Below are positions 47,020-55,847 of a stretch of 64,000 nucleotides of DNA, in pieces; positions within the stretch are counted from its first letter, which is position 1, and every line of letters begins with the position of its first letter. The position numbers and the translations under genes were made by a program. Location of the stretch: the NCBI RefSeq assembly GCF_900112795.1, contig NZ_FONA01000001.1, forward strand, positions 209,954 through 273,953. Reading direction: 5' to 3'. The notes beneath the pieces were generated by a model. The model was not told where the DNA came from, searched no databases, and was given only the letters and a program-made list of their open reading frames with translations. The DNA comes from Thermophagus xiamenensis (GTDB lineage: Bacteria; Bacteroidota; Bacteroidia; Bacteroidales; Marinilabiliaceae).

Positions 47020-48423
47020 TTAATTGGATTCTTCAATTTTAGTCCGGAGAGCTTCCATGAGATTCCAGATTTTTAATCCAACTTCGTATGCCCCCTTTCG
47101 GGTAAAATGCATATAATCGGAAGAGATAAAAGGCGGTTCTTGTTTTGCCCAGGTTACTGCAGCATCGATACCACCCATTGCCTTTTGCAAATCCAAGAAT
47201 CCCATACCACAATCTAAAGCGGCAGAACGCTGTGCATCAGCAATAAGACGCGCACGTCTAACAGGCTTTACTTTGTTGTCGATGAGTTCGGCCGACGACT
47301 GAACTCCTATTATCAGAACCGGAATATCTGGAAAAAGCGTTTTCAAAACCTGTAATTCTTTAACAAAATGAATGTAATAAAACCTATAATCGTCGGTACG
47401 TGTAGGCAAAACATTGGTTCCAAACTGAAGGATAAATAAGCCAATATTAAGCTCAGAGGCCATGGATTTTAACAGTTTATGATCAGCCAAACGAAATCCA
47501 GGCCATGGCCTCCCACGCATGGCAATATTGTCTACTGCCACACCATACTCTCCATCCAGGGTCAACCCGTGAAATGTCGGGCTGTTTTTAGCAAAAAATG
47601 TAAAGGAAACCTTTTCGCCAACAGGAATATCCTCAACTTCAACAATTTGTATACCCTCATCGGCAGGGACACTCTCCGACCTAAGGTTGTTAGAATTAAA
47701 ACCTATTTCCACTCTGAGAGAATCATCACCGGAAATAACAAATAATTTAGCGCGGGAAAATTGTGCGTCCCTATCTCTTTTCCATGGATAGGGCCCAACA
47801 GTAAAGCCGGCGGTTTCTCCCCGGAACCAGGCAACTTTAGAAGAAAAACCATAGGATAGTGGGCCCGGCGAATCGCCCTTCCGATAGCTATATGACAATA
47901 CCCATTCACCTTTATTGGATAAATGTACATTGGCATTGATGCGAAGTGGATCATATGGAATAATAAAACCGGGTCCCCGTCCGCCATAACGTTCCTGAAA
48001 TTTTTTTCGCAAGGTCCCGGTAATACGGTCGGCTTCAATTTGCGAATCTCCTATATGAAGAATTCTTATTAACGTTTTATGCTCTTTGGCTTGTTCTGCC
48101 TCTTCGTAAAAGTTAGCTAACAATCTACAAAACCCCTCAGGTGCAATTAAAGTAGAATCATCTATATAATAGACTTTGGGAGGAAGTGATAAGCCCAAAC
48201 TCTTATCATCAATAGTTCCACTATCTGCCAATAAAGAGTCACTGTTTTCAATAATCTTCTTTTTATCAACAGGAAGAGACAAGGACAAAGTATCGACTAT
48301 AGGAGATGCCGGCCTTGTCTTTGAAAATAAGAATAAATCAAAATCATTCAATAACTGGTCAATTACCAGAATCAATAAAACGACAAGAACGAAGTACAAA
48401 AATATTTTTATCGGACGTATCAT
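47020..48423 (-). CDS. SGNH-type membrane-anchored O-acyltransferase/esterase partner of MBOAT
   Basis: This 467-residue protein has one N-terminal membrane anchor (about residues 6-24), a long linker, and an SGNH domain. Block I is LHIGDSQIEADR with Asp126/Ser127, block III Asn is in LQFGTNVLP, and the Asp-His is in SDYMHFTRKGAY near residue 438. Combined with the MBOAT neighbour this resembles PatA/PatB-type or AlgI/AlgX-type acyl-transfer systems, in which the SGNH protein places the acyl group on the glycan. The following gene is a lytic transglycosylase, which favours peptidoglycan as acceptor (inference). Confidence 0.82.
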   Translation of the reverse strand: MIRPIKIFLYFVLVVLLILVIDQLLNDFDLFLFSKTRPASPIVDTLSLSLPVDKKKIIENSDSLLADSGTIDDKSLGLSLPPKVYYIDDSTLIAPEGFCRLLANFYEEAEQAKEHKTLIRILHIGDSQIEADRITGTLRKKFQERYGGRGPGFIIPYDPLRINANVHLSNKGEWVLSYSYRKGDSPGPLSYGFSSKVAWFRGETAGFTVGPYPWKRDRDAQFSRAKLFVISGDDSLRVEIGFNSNNLRSESVPADEGIQIVEVEDIPVGEKVSFTFFAKNSPTFHGLTLDGEYGVAVDNIAMRGRPWPGFRLADHKLLKSMASELNIGLFILQFGTNVLPTRTDDYRFYYIHFVKELQVLKTLFPDIPVLIIGVQSSAELIDNKVKPVRRARLIADAQRSAALDCGMGFLDLQKAMGGIDAAVTWAKQEPPFISSDYMHFTRKGAYEVGLKIWNLMEALRTKIEESN

Positions 48424-48453
48424 CCGTTAAAGCTAAAAATTACCTCCCAATTA

Positions 48454-50007
48454 TCATGATTTGGGTTTTATTTTAAGTTTTTGGCCGGGTTTGATATGAC
48501 GGGCATTTTTTATATTGTTTAAACGCAATATATCGGTATCGGTTACACCCGGATATTGGCGGGCTATGGACCAAACACTATCCCCTTTTCCGACGACATG
48601 GTAAATGTAGTCATCGTCATCTGTCGAATCAGCCAATTGGTCATTTGTTGAAGTAGAATATCCACTCTTTTGACGGGCAATATTTCTATAATAATCTGCT
48701 TTATCTTCATCGACATAAATGACCAACTTCTGTCCCACACGTATCAAGTTACCTCTAATATTATTCCAATATCTGAGGGTTGAGGTATATACATCAAACC
48801 AGTCGGCTATCAAACCCAAGGCATCGCCCGACTTTACTGTGTAATATATTTTGGTTTTTCCGGGGGGCGGGGCCGATGAGACACCTAATGTGCTACCGGG
48901 CTTTATGACCAACTGATTGTTTGGAAAAAACTTTTCTCTCTTATGATTATAAATGGTATCCTCACGAGAGGCAAAAAAAGTGGACTGATGAAAAGCCAAT
49001 CTTAGCGGATAGGCCTGATTTTGCGCAGGAATAATATCCCTTCGGTATTGTGGATTCAATTGTCGGATAATATCAATGGGGACATCCAGCATTTCTGACA
49101 CTTGAAAAAAATGTAAAGGCCTTGATATCATAACTGTATCTGTGGCAACCGGTAATAATGAAGGGCGCGGCTTTAAGTCATGTTCCTTATAATAATGAAA
49201 GGTATAAGTGGCTGCAATAAATGCAGGAACATATCCTCTTGTTTCTCGTGGCAAAAGATAAAACAATTCCCAAAAATTTCTTTTTCCACCACTTCGACGA
49301 ATAGCACGGTTCACATTCCCCGGACCACAATTGTAGGCAGCAATTACCAATTGCCAATCGCCGTATATATTATACAAATCACTTAAGAATTCAACAGCTG
49401 CCCGAGTCGACTTATAAGGGTCTCTTCGCTCATCAACGTATGAATTTATTTCCAGACCATACTGTTTCCCGGTGTAATACATAAACTGCCATAGGCCGGA
49501 AGCACCTGCACGGGAAAAGGCTCGTGGATTCAAAGCTGACTCGATAACCGGTAAATATTTTAATTCCAGCGGCAACCCTGCTGCATCCAGTGCCGATTCA
49601 AATACCGGGAAATAATATTCAGAGAGACCAAGCATGGTTTCAACCTGCTCCCGGCGCTTCAGGGTATAGAGTTTTATGAATGATTTTACGTGATTATTGT
49701 AAGTGAGTGGAATGGCCGAAACAATCTTACTAAGGCGCCCAATAAGAACAGAATCACTGAATTCATGCCCAGAAACAAAAGAATCTTCATATATCGTGTC
49801 TACAACAAGGCCCGGGGTTGTTGTTGCATACCAAATATTAACCAGGCTGTCAAGCGACTGAGAAAAAAGATCTGCTGTAACCGATGAGGTCATACTTAAA
49901 GTGTCATTCATCGCCTTCTGACCGGTTGATTTTATTGGTATGCCTACCAAACCCAGGAAAGAAAACAATAACAATGGGTATATGGATAACAAATTATTTC
50001 GTTTCAT
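48454..50007 (-). CDS. MltD-like membrane-bound lytic murein transglycosylase with LysM domains
   Basis: This 517-residue protein has a signal peptide (about residues 1-29) and an SLT-type catalytic domain around residues 120-300. The catalytic Glu156 lies in YLPVIESALNPRAFS, followed by GASGLWQFM and AAYNCGPGNVNRAI. Two LysM domains follow at about residues 383-425 (YYTVKSGDALGLIADWFDV) and 468-513 (YHVVGKGDSVWSIARQYP), which bind peptidoglycan. It cleaves glycan strands, forming 1,6-anhydromuramic ends. It is followed by DUF5683 and parB, a layout common in Bacteroidota. Confidence 0.92.
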   Translation of the reverse strand: MKRNNLLSIYPLLLFSFLGLVGIPIKSTGQKAMNDTLSMTSSVTADLFSQSLDSLVNIWYATTTPGLVVDTIYEDSFVSGHEFSDSVLIGRLSKIVSAIPLTYNNHVKSFIKLYTLKRREQVETMLGLSEYYFPVFESALDAAGLPLELKYLPVIESALNPRAFSRAGASGLWQFMYYTGKQYGLEINSYVDERRDPYKSTRAAVEFLSDLYNIYGDWQLVIAAYNCGPGNVNRAIRRSGGKRNFWELFYLLPRETRGYVPAFIAATYTFHYYKEHDLKPRPSLLPVATDTVMISRPLHFFQVSEMLDVPIDIIRQLNPQYRRDIIPAQNQAYPLRLAFHQSTFFASREDTIYNHKREKFFPNNQLVIKPGSTLGVSSAPPPGKTKIYYTVKSGDALGLIADWFDVYTSTLRYWNNIRGNLIRVGQKLVIYVDEDKADYYRNIARQKSGYSTSTNDQLADSTDDDDYIYHVVGKGDSVWSIARQYPGVTDTDILRLNNIKNARHIKPGQKLKIKPKS

Positions 50008-50134
50008 TTTTTGGTAATTTTGTGTATATCACGAAACCGAAGAAAGTAAAAGACAACACTGAATGGCCCAATCGGGTTGTCGATAATGACAGGTTACGGG
50101 TTACAGTCCCAAAAGTTTCAACACTCACAACATA

Positions 50135-50803
50135 TTAAAAATTAAACGACAATCGAATCCCTATATTTTGATTTGAATAAGGTGTTGGCGCCATAATTAC
50201 AGGTTGTACATTCAGCGACAAGTCATCACTCACATCAAAATCATAGAAATGAGCATCCACAGAGGCATCAATCAGATTCAAAACATAAATGGCCACCATC
50301 CCTATGTAGCTTAAATCCCGATATCGGCGATAGTAGTCCCGTTTATTTTCCAATGCTTGTTCAAACCATTCCGCATATTGGCCTTCAACATCTTCAACGG
50401 TAAGGGTCGGAGGTAGAATATCAGCATACGATTTATTGCCCGGGTCCTGGATTAAAAAATCACGGTACGCATTTTTGTATTTGGTATAGTTGGTAGAGTT
50501 GAAATGGATGGCATAAGCCATCGAACCAATAACCCCATATATTATCGGTATTTTCCAATATTTTTTATTGTAGGCCTGACCGAGTCCGGGTAATATGGCA
50601 GAATAAAAAGTAGCTTTATGAGGTGAATGGATTTTTTTTCCCGGAAAAGGAAAAACTTCCTGAAAAGTGTTGCCCTCACCTAAGGAAACGGTGTCAGTTT
50701 TTATGACTTCCTGAGCATTGAGCGAGGATGTTCCAACCCCTACCAAAAGAAAAACAGCCATTATGAGTGCACACTCAAACCTCCTCCACTGCATAAATTC
50801 CAT
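50135..50803 (-). CDS. DUF5683 domain-containing protein
   Basis: This 222-residue protein has an N-terminal signal-like helix and then the DUF5683 region: HKATFYSAILPGLGQAYNKKYWKIPIIYG, with two further hydrophobic helices (GVIGSMAYAIHF, SYIGMVAIYVLNLIDASVDA). The family is membrane-associated and uncharacterised. It lies between the LysM transglycosylase and parB in many Bacteroidota genomes, suggesting an envelope or division role but without direct evidence. Confidence 0.83.
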   Translation of the reverse strand: MEFMQWRRFECALIMAVFLLVGVGTSSLNAQEVIKTDTVSLGEGNTFQEVFPFPGKKIHSPHKATFYSAILPGLGQAYNKKYWKIPIIYGVIGSMAYAIHFNSTNYTKYKNAYRDFLIQDPGNKSYADILPPTLTVEDVEGQYAEWFEQALENKRDYYRRYRDLSYIGMVAIYVLNLIDASVDAHFYDFDVSDDLSLNVQPVIMAPTPYSNQNIGIRLSFNF

Positions 50804-50818
50804 CCTTCCCTTTTAAAA

Positions 50819-51703
50819 CTATTTTGTATTGGCTTTGTCAAGGACATTAACAATCTTCTCCAATTCATCGTCATTGCGGAATGGAATAACAATTTTCCCT
50901 TTCCCGTCATTCCCTCTGCTAAATTGAATATTGGTTTTAAAAAAGTTGGATAATTGTTGCCTCAACTGTTCATACTCTTCCGGCAATTCTTTCTTGTTCT
51001 CTTTTTTGTTACTTTCTTCCTCGCCCTTAACGGCCTTCCGGACTAACTCCTCAACCTTTCTTACACTAAGGTCTTCCTTGATAATTTTATTGAAGATTTT
51101 AAGCCGTAATTTTTGATCGTCCAGATTAATAAGAGCACGGGCATGCCCCATAGATATCTGTTTTTCCCGAAGACCCAGCTGAATTTCGGCAGGTAATTTA
51201 AGCAAACGAAGATAATTGGAAATAGTAGAACGCTTTTTCCCTACGCGTTCCGACATGCTTTCCTGCGTCAGGTTACACTCTTCCATCAAGCGTTGATAAC
51301 TAATAGCCACTTCTATTGGGTCGAGGTCTTCACGCTGAATATTTTCAACCAGAGCCAATTCCAGCATGTCGTCATCTTCGGCATTACGAACATATGCCGG
51401 GACTGTTTTAAGCCCTGCTAATTTAGCTGCTCTGAAACGCCGTTCCCCTGCAATCAATTGATATTTATCCTCTGTTTTACGAAGGGTGAGGGGCTGAATG
51501 ATGCCTATTTTTTTTATGGATGAGGCCAATTCATTCAGGCTCTCTTCATCGAACCGGGAGCGTGGTTGCCAAGGATTTCCTTCTATTTTATCAATGGGGA
51601 TTTCGTTAATGGACGCTTGTGGTTTAGGGGTACTCCTGGTGTAATCCTCCGAATTGTCGATTAAAGCACCAAGGCCTCGTCCCAATGCATTTTTTCTTGC
51701 CAT
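50819..51703 (-). CDS. parB: Chromosome partitioning protein ParB
   Basis: This 294-residue ParB has the N-terminal ARKNALGRGLGALI ParA-stimulating motif, a CTPase/ParB domain with QPRSRFDEESLNELASSI and ENIQREDLDPIEVA, and a helix-turn-helix (LTQESMSERVGKKRSTISNYL). A C-terminal dimerisation segment follows (FSRGNDGKGKIVIPFRNDDE). It loads on parS sites and slides to build the segregation complex. The gene is 23 bases after parA, forming a parAB operon with the DUF5683 gene 15 bases further on. Confidence 0.95.
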   Translation of the reverse strand: MARKNALGRGLGALIDNSEDYTRSTPKPQASINEIPIDKIEGNPWQPRSRFDEESLNELASSIKKIGIIQPLTLRKTEDKYQLIAGERRFRAAKLAGLKTVPAYVRNAEDDDMLELALVENIQREDLDPIEVAISYQRLMEECNLTQESMSERVGKKRSTISNYLRLLKLPAEIQLGLREKQISMGHARALINLDDQKLRLKIFNKIIKEDLSVRKVEELVRKAVKGEEESNKKENKKELPEEYEQLRQQLSNFFKTNIQFSRGNDGKGKIVIPFRNDDELEKIVNVLDKANTK

Positions 51704-51726
51704 TGTATTCTCCTGTATCTTCTTTT

Positions 51727-52527
51727 TTAGTTGGCTACTTTATTTTTGTTATCAATTTGGGTAAGGTTGTTTTTTTGCAATAATTCCCGTGCCAAATTTA
51801 AATAGTTCATGGCTCCTTTGGAAGAAGCATCATACATAACCACGGCCTTACCATAACTGGGGGCTTCACTCAATTTAATATTTCGCGTAATAAGTGTTTC
51901 AAAAACCATATCCTGGAAATGTTTTTTCACTTCTTCTACCACCTGATTAGAGAGTCGAAGCCGGGAATCATACATGGTTAGCAAGAATCCTTCAATTTCC
52001 AGGTCAGGATTAAGACGGTTCTGTATAATCTTGATTGTATTAAGCAACTTGCCTAATCCTTCCAATGCGAAGTATTCGCACTGAACCGGAATAATAACTG
52101 AGTCGGCAGCTGTCAAAGCATTGACGGTAATCAGACCCAAAGAGGGGGAACAATCAATTAAAACAAAATCGAAATCATCCTTTATATTGTTAATAACATT
52201 TTTAAGTACCTTTTCGCGGTCGGGCATGTTTAACATTTCAATTTCAGCCCCTACAAGGTCTATATGGGAAGGTAACAGATACAGATGATCAATTTCTCCC
52301 TTTAGAATAGCCTTATGAGGATCTTCCCCATCTACAATGCATTCGTAAATGCTGGTTTCTACTTCCCGCAGGTCAAACCCCAAACCAGAGGTAGCATTGG
52401 CCTGTGGATCTGCATCAATAACCAATACATTGTATTCGAGGACAGCCAGGCTGGCAGCAAGATTGATAGCGGTTGTGGTCTTCCCCACACCCCCTTTTTG
52501 GTTTGCTAATGCAATTATCTTAGCCAT
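51727..52527 (-). CDS. parA: Chromosome partitioning ATPase ParA (Soj)
   Basis: This 266-residue ParA/MinD-type ATPase has the deviant Walker A KGGVGKTTTA (residues 11-20), the DADPQANATSG signature, Walker B DFDFVLIDCSPSLG, and IIPVQCEYFALEGL. Together with ParB it drives origin segregation. It is the first gene of a parA-parB-DUF5683-mltD series. A short gap of 468 bases (with a repeat copy) separates it from priA. Confidence 0.96.
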   Translation of the reverse strand: MAKIIALANQKGGVGKTTTAINLAASLAVLEYNVLVIDADPQANATSGLGFDLREVETSIYECIVDGEDPHKAILKGEIDHLYLLPSHIDLVGAEIEMLNMPDREKVLKNVINNIKDDFDFVLIDCSPSLGLITVNALTAADSVIIPVQCEYFALEGLGKLLNTIKIIQNRLNPDLEIEGFLLTMYDSRLRLSNQVVEEVKKHFQDMVFETLITRNIKLSEAPSYGKAVVMYDASSKGAMNYLNLARELLQKNNLTQIDNKNKVAN

Positions 52528-52995
52528 AAATTATAATTTTTTCATAGTTCTTAGTTCCTAGTTCTTAGTGATTGGGGCAACCTTGTTCGTCCTTGTACCG
52601 ACCCCAAAACCTAATTATCAACCCCTTTCACCTCTCGTCTGCCTGTGCACTTTTAATATTTCTGTTGTAACAATCTATTTTGATCAAGCTCGGTTCATCC
52701 TTAAAATAATTTATTTCATCAGATGGGGACGTGTGCGACCTCGATCTTTAAAGGTTCGTATGGCGACAATTCTTCCGTATTTTGCTTAATTAATTGTAAT
52801 ATTGCTCCAATAAAAACCAGGTTATTTTTCTATCCGAGAAAATTTTAACCTCTTTTCGACAACTGCCAAAGTTATACTTTTATATTAAAAAAATAACTTT
52901 AAGAGGACCTTTTATTTCTTTAATAAACAAACATAAAGCTAATAAAAACAGCATTGCACGTGCCTACAAAGTTATAAAAATCCGCTTATTTTTTG
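52528..52995. other. 468-base gap between parA and priA
   Basis: Between parA (start at 52527) and the priA stop (52996), both on the minus strand, this gap must contain the parA promoter. It includes repeat copy G (about 52545-52670) and a CACGTG palindrome at 52957-52962 that resembles only the core of a parS site. Two TAACTTTG-like -7 boxes on the minus strand occur at about 52867-52874 and 52967-52974, without clear -33 partners. No gene is supported. Confidence 0.5.
52545..52670 (+). repeat. Related heptamer repeat, copy G, upstream of parA
   Basis: A TAGTTCT/TAGTTCC/TAGTTCT/TAGTGAT heptamer run (GTTCTTAGTTCCTAGTTCTT) is followed by unrelated sequence and then CTGCCTGTGCACTTTT, which matches the R1 end (CTTCTGCCTGTGCACTTCTG). 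It lacks the CATTCGTATAAATTTT edge, so it is a variant of the same family rather than a full R1. Confidence 0.6.
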
Positions 52996-55467
52996 TTACA
53001 GTGGATCCACATCGGCATGTACAGTCACATATTTCCATCGCTGATTGCTTAAAGTTGCCTCAATGGCTTCTTGAATAATATTTTTAACGTGAGCGGCCGA
53101 AAGACCTTTTTCAAATTTAATTAAAATTCGCGACAAATACTGATTTTGTATGCGTCCTACAGGTGGTTCCTGTGGTCCCAGGACTCGACTGCCCAAAACT
53201 GCCCGCAGCCGGTTGGCCAGTGCTTCGGCGGCAGTATCAACCACTTCTCTTTGTTTATGTTTAAGCACCAGATAAATAAGCCTGAAATAAGGGGGATAAA
53301 GATAGGCACGTCTTTCCACCATTTGGGTTCGATACATTTGGTCATAGTTATTTTCAACGACAAATTTAATTATAGGATGTTCGGGCGAAGAAGTTTGCAA
53401 CACTACGGTGCCTCTTTTGTTTTTCCGCCCGGCACGACCGCTTACCTGCGCCATTAATTGAAATCCTCTTTCAAAGGCTCTGAAATCAGGCATATTCAAA
53501 ATATTGTCGGCATTCAATATGCCTACCACATTTACATTATCGAAATCCAATCCTTTCGTAACCATCTGGGTGCCAATCAGAATATCCACAGCACCGCTCT
53601 CAAACTGAGATATTATCGTCTGATACGACTTTTTCGACCGGGTAGTATCAAGGTCCATACGGGCTACTTTCGCCTCTGGAAACAACAATTTTACTTCTTC
53701 TTCAATTTTTTCTGTACCAAAACCCTGGGTGACCAATGCAGGGCTGCCGCAAGCCTGACATGTGGAGGGCGTTGTCACTGTATTACCGCAATAATGACAT
53801 ACCAATTGATTCATTTTCTTATGATAGGTCATGCTCACATCACAATATTTACAGCGCGGAACCCATGAACAAACAGTACATTCCAAAAAAGGTGAAAAAC
53901 CCCGCCTGTTCTGAAACAATATGATTTGTTGCTTATTGGACAGGGCTGCCTCCATCTGTTCAAACAATGCGGGTGTAAAATGCGACTTCATCTGCTTTTT
54001 TCGGCGGGCTTCTTTAAGATCAGCCACCAAAATCCTAGGCAACTGGATTCCCTCATATCGGGTATTAAGCTTCACCAGTCCGTATTTTCCCCTTTCGGCA
54101 TTATAATAACTTTCGATTGAGGGAGTAGCTGTTCCCAGCAGCACCTTTGCATTGTGCATATGGGCGAGCATTATGGCGGCATCGCGCGCATGATAACGCG
54201 GAGCCGGATCAAATTGTTTAAAAGAATGTTCATGTTCTTCATCAATAATAATAAGCCCAAGGTTTCGGAATGGTAAAAATATAGAAGAGCGAACCCCCAA
54301 TATGATTTGATAATTTTTTTCTTCCAGGAGATCGCGATAAACTTCTACACGTTCCTCATTGCTAAACTTCGAATGATAGATTCCCAGCTTGTTACCAAAA
54401 TGTTGCTTCAATCGATTGGTGATTTGTGTGGTAAGAGCAATCTCCGGAAGCAGATAAAGCACCTGTTCCCCTTTCTGTAAATATTTTTCTATCAGATGAA
54501 TATACAGCTCCGTTTTCCCACTGGAGGTGACGCCGTGAAATAATACCACCGTATGCTCATTAAAAGCCTTTTCTATTTCATTAAAAGCTTTGAGTTGGTC
54601 GTCGGTAAGTTGATGTTTACTTTTTAGATCGCCTTCACTATGGTCAAGCCTATCCACCTCATCAGAAAACTGCTCCAAAATCCCTTTCTTTATTAGCTCT
54701 TTAAGTGCCGAAGCCTGACCGGGATGCTCCTGTAGTAATAACTTACGTGCTATACCTTTTCGTTCCAAAACCTTACCAACACCACCCGAAAGCTGAATCA
54801 ACTTCATGAGCAATTCCAATTGTCTGGGCGCCTTTTCAAGAGCATCGAAAGCTTTATGTAGAGCCTGCTCATTGCAATAGGCTTCACTCAATCTCAAGAA
54901 ATTTTCAGTCTTTGGCCGGTATCGCTCTTTTAAACGTTCGCTGACAAAAACAGCCTCTTCATCTATCAGCTTCTGCAATAAATTAAAACAATTCTTCTGT
55001 CCAAGAAAATCATTAATATCAGCAACCGAGCAGCTCTTCTTTTCTGCCAAAAAATCAAGCACCTTAACGGCTTTAGGAGGCAGGTCATCAATTTGCTCAT
55101 AATCCGGATTATAATACACCCGGGTTTCGCTTTCCAATTTCAGTCCGGAAGGGAGGGCTGCTTTATAAACTTCACCCAAAGTGCACAAATAATATTGAGC
55201 TATCCACCGCCAAAAGTCAAGTTGCTGTGACGTCACCACCGGCGAACCATCCAATACCGTTATAACAGGTTTGGTATCATAATTTTCCGGACGATTATGG
55301 TGTAAAGAAGATACAATGCCCGAATATTGTTTTTTCTTTCCAAAAGGAACCACCACTCGCATACCGGGGGTTAAATTACGAAACTCCTCTTCTGGTGGCA
55401 CATGATAGGTAAAGAGTCGCGGAAGAGGTAGTGGTAAAATTATGTCGGCATATAAATCGGTTGTCAT
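52996..55467 (-). CDS. priA: Primosomal replication helicase PriA
   Basis: This 823-residue PriA has an N-terminal 3'-DNA-binding domain, Walker A FHGVTSSGKTELYIHLI, DEEH-type Walker B LIIIDEEHEHSFKQ, and a zinc-binding insertion with cysteines in CTVCSWVPRCKYCD and CHYCGN...CQACGSP. It has the helicase motif VSGRAGRKNKRG. It reloads the replisome at stalled forks. An R1 repeat begins one base beyond the start codon; the repeat-edge ATG (ACGAATGAGATGAC) is out of frame and stops at once, so the ATG at 55467 is used. Confidence 0.95.
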   Translation of the reverse strand: MTTDLYADIILPLPLPRLFTYHVPPEEEFRNLTPGMRVVVPFGKKKQYSGIVSSLHHNRPENYDTKPVITVLDGSPVVTSQQLDFWRWIAQYYLCTLGEVYKAALPSGLKLESETRVYYNPDYEQIDDLPPKAVKVLDFLAEKKSCSVADINDFLGQKNCFNLLQKLIDEEAVFVSERLKERYRPKTENFLRLSEAYCNEQALHKAFDALEKAPRQLELLMKLIQLSGGVGKVLERKGIARKLLLQEHPGQASALKELIKKGILEQFSDEVDRLDHSEGDLKSKHQLTDDQLKAFNEIEKAFNEHTVVLFHGVTSSGKTELYIHLIEKYLQKGEQVLYLLPEIALTTQITNRLKQHFGNKLGIYHSKFSNEERVEVYRDLLEEKNYQIILGVRSSIFLPFRNLGLIIIDEEHEHSFKQFDPAPRYHARDAAIMLAHMHNAKVLLGTATPSIESYYNAERGKYGLVKLNTRYEGIQLPRILVADLKEARRKKQMKSHFTPALFEQMEAALSNKQQIILFQNRRGFSPFLECTVCSWVPRCKYCDVSMTYHKKMNQLVCHYCGNTVTTPSTCQACGSPALVTQGFGTEKIEEEVKLLFPEAKVARMDLDTTRSKKSYQTIISQFESGAVDILIGTQMVTKGLDFDNVNVVGILNADNILNMPDFRAFERGFQLMAQVSGRAGRKNKRGTVVLQTSSPEHPIIKFVVENNYDQMYRTQMVERRAYLYPPYFRLIYLVLKHKQREVVDTAAEALANRLRAVLGSRVLGPQEPPVGRIQNQYLSRILIKFEKGLSAAHVKNIIQEAIEATLSNQRWKYVTVHADVDPL

Positions 55468-55660
55468 CTCATTCGTATAAATTTTACTTACTTCATTGAT
55501 ATATTGGTTCTTAAAGTAGTCATTAGTGGTTAGTGGTTAGTGATTAGTCATTAGTAATAAGTTTAGCAACATTAGTCACTAATAACTGTTGACTATTGAC
55601 TAATCACTAATGACTGTTGACTTCTTCTGCCTTCTGCCTGTGCACTTCTGCCTTTGTATC
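55468..55660 (-). repeat. Dispersed repeat R1, copy H, between priA and mpl
   Basis: The sequence starts CATTCGTATAAATTTTACTT, TTGATATATTGGTTC, then TAGTCAT/TAGTGGT/TAGTGGT/TAGTGAT/TAGTCAT heptamers, a near-complement ACTAATGACTGTTGAC, and CTTCTGCCTTCTGCC with CTGTGCACTTCTGCC. It is the best R1 match to copy A. Confidence 0.8.
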
Positions 55661-55847
55661 TTCCTTGCCCATGAGTTTCATTAAAAAGCCTAAAGTTAAA
55701 AAAAGAACTTCGTCATCAAAACTGCAAAATTTATAGTCAGGCCATCTATTATTGCATACCATTGACCATCGGATAGTTTTAAAAAGATTTATTTTTTCCG
55801 CAAAAGTTTTACTTTCTTTGCTGACAGGTCTATAATTCAGCAAAATT
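55468..55847. other. 380-base gap between divergent priA and mpl
   Basis: The gap between the start codons of priA and mpl holds repeat copy H (about 55468-55660, listed separately), then about 180 bases that must contain the mpl promoter. I see nothing else recognisable here. The R1 edge begins one base from the priA start codon. Confidence 0.5.

Noticed and set aside
52950..52970. parS site next to parA
   Set aside because: Only the central CACGTG matches the parS consensus; the flanking bases do not fit.
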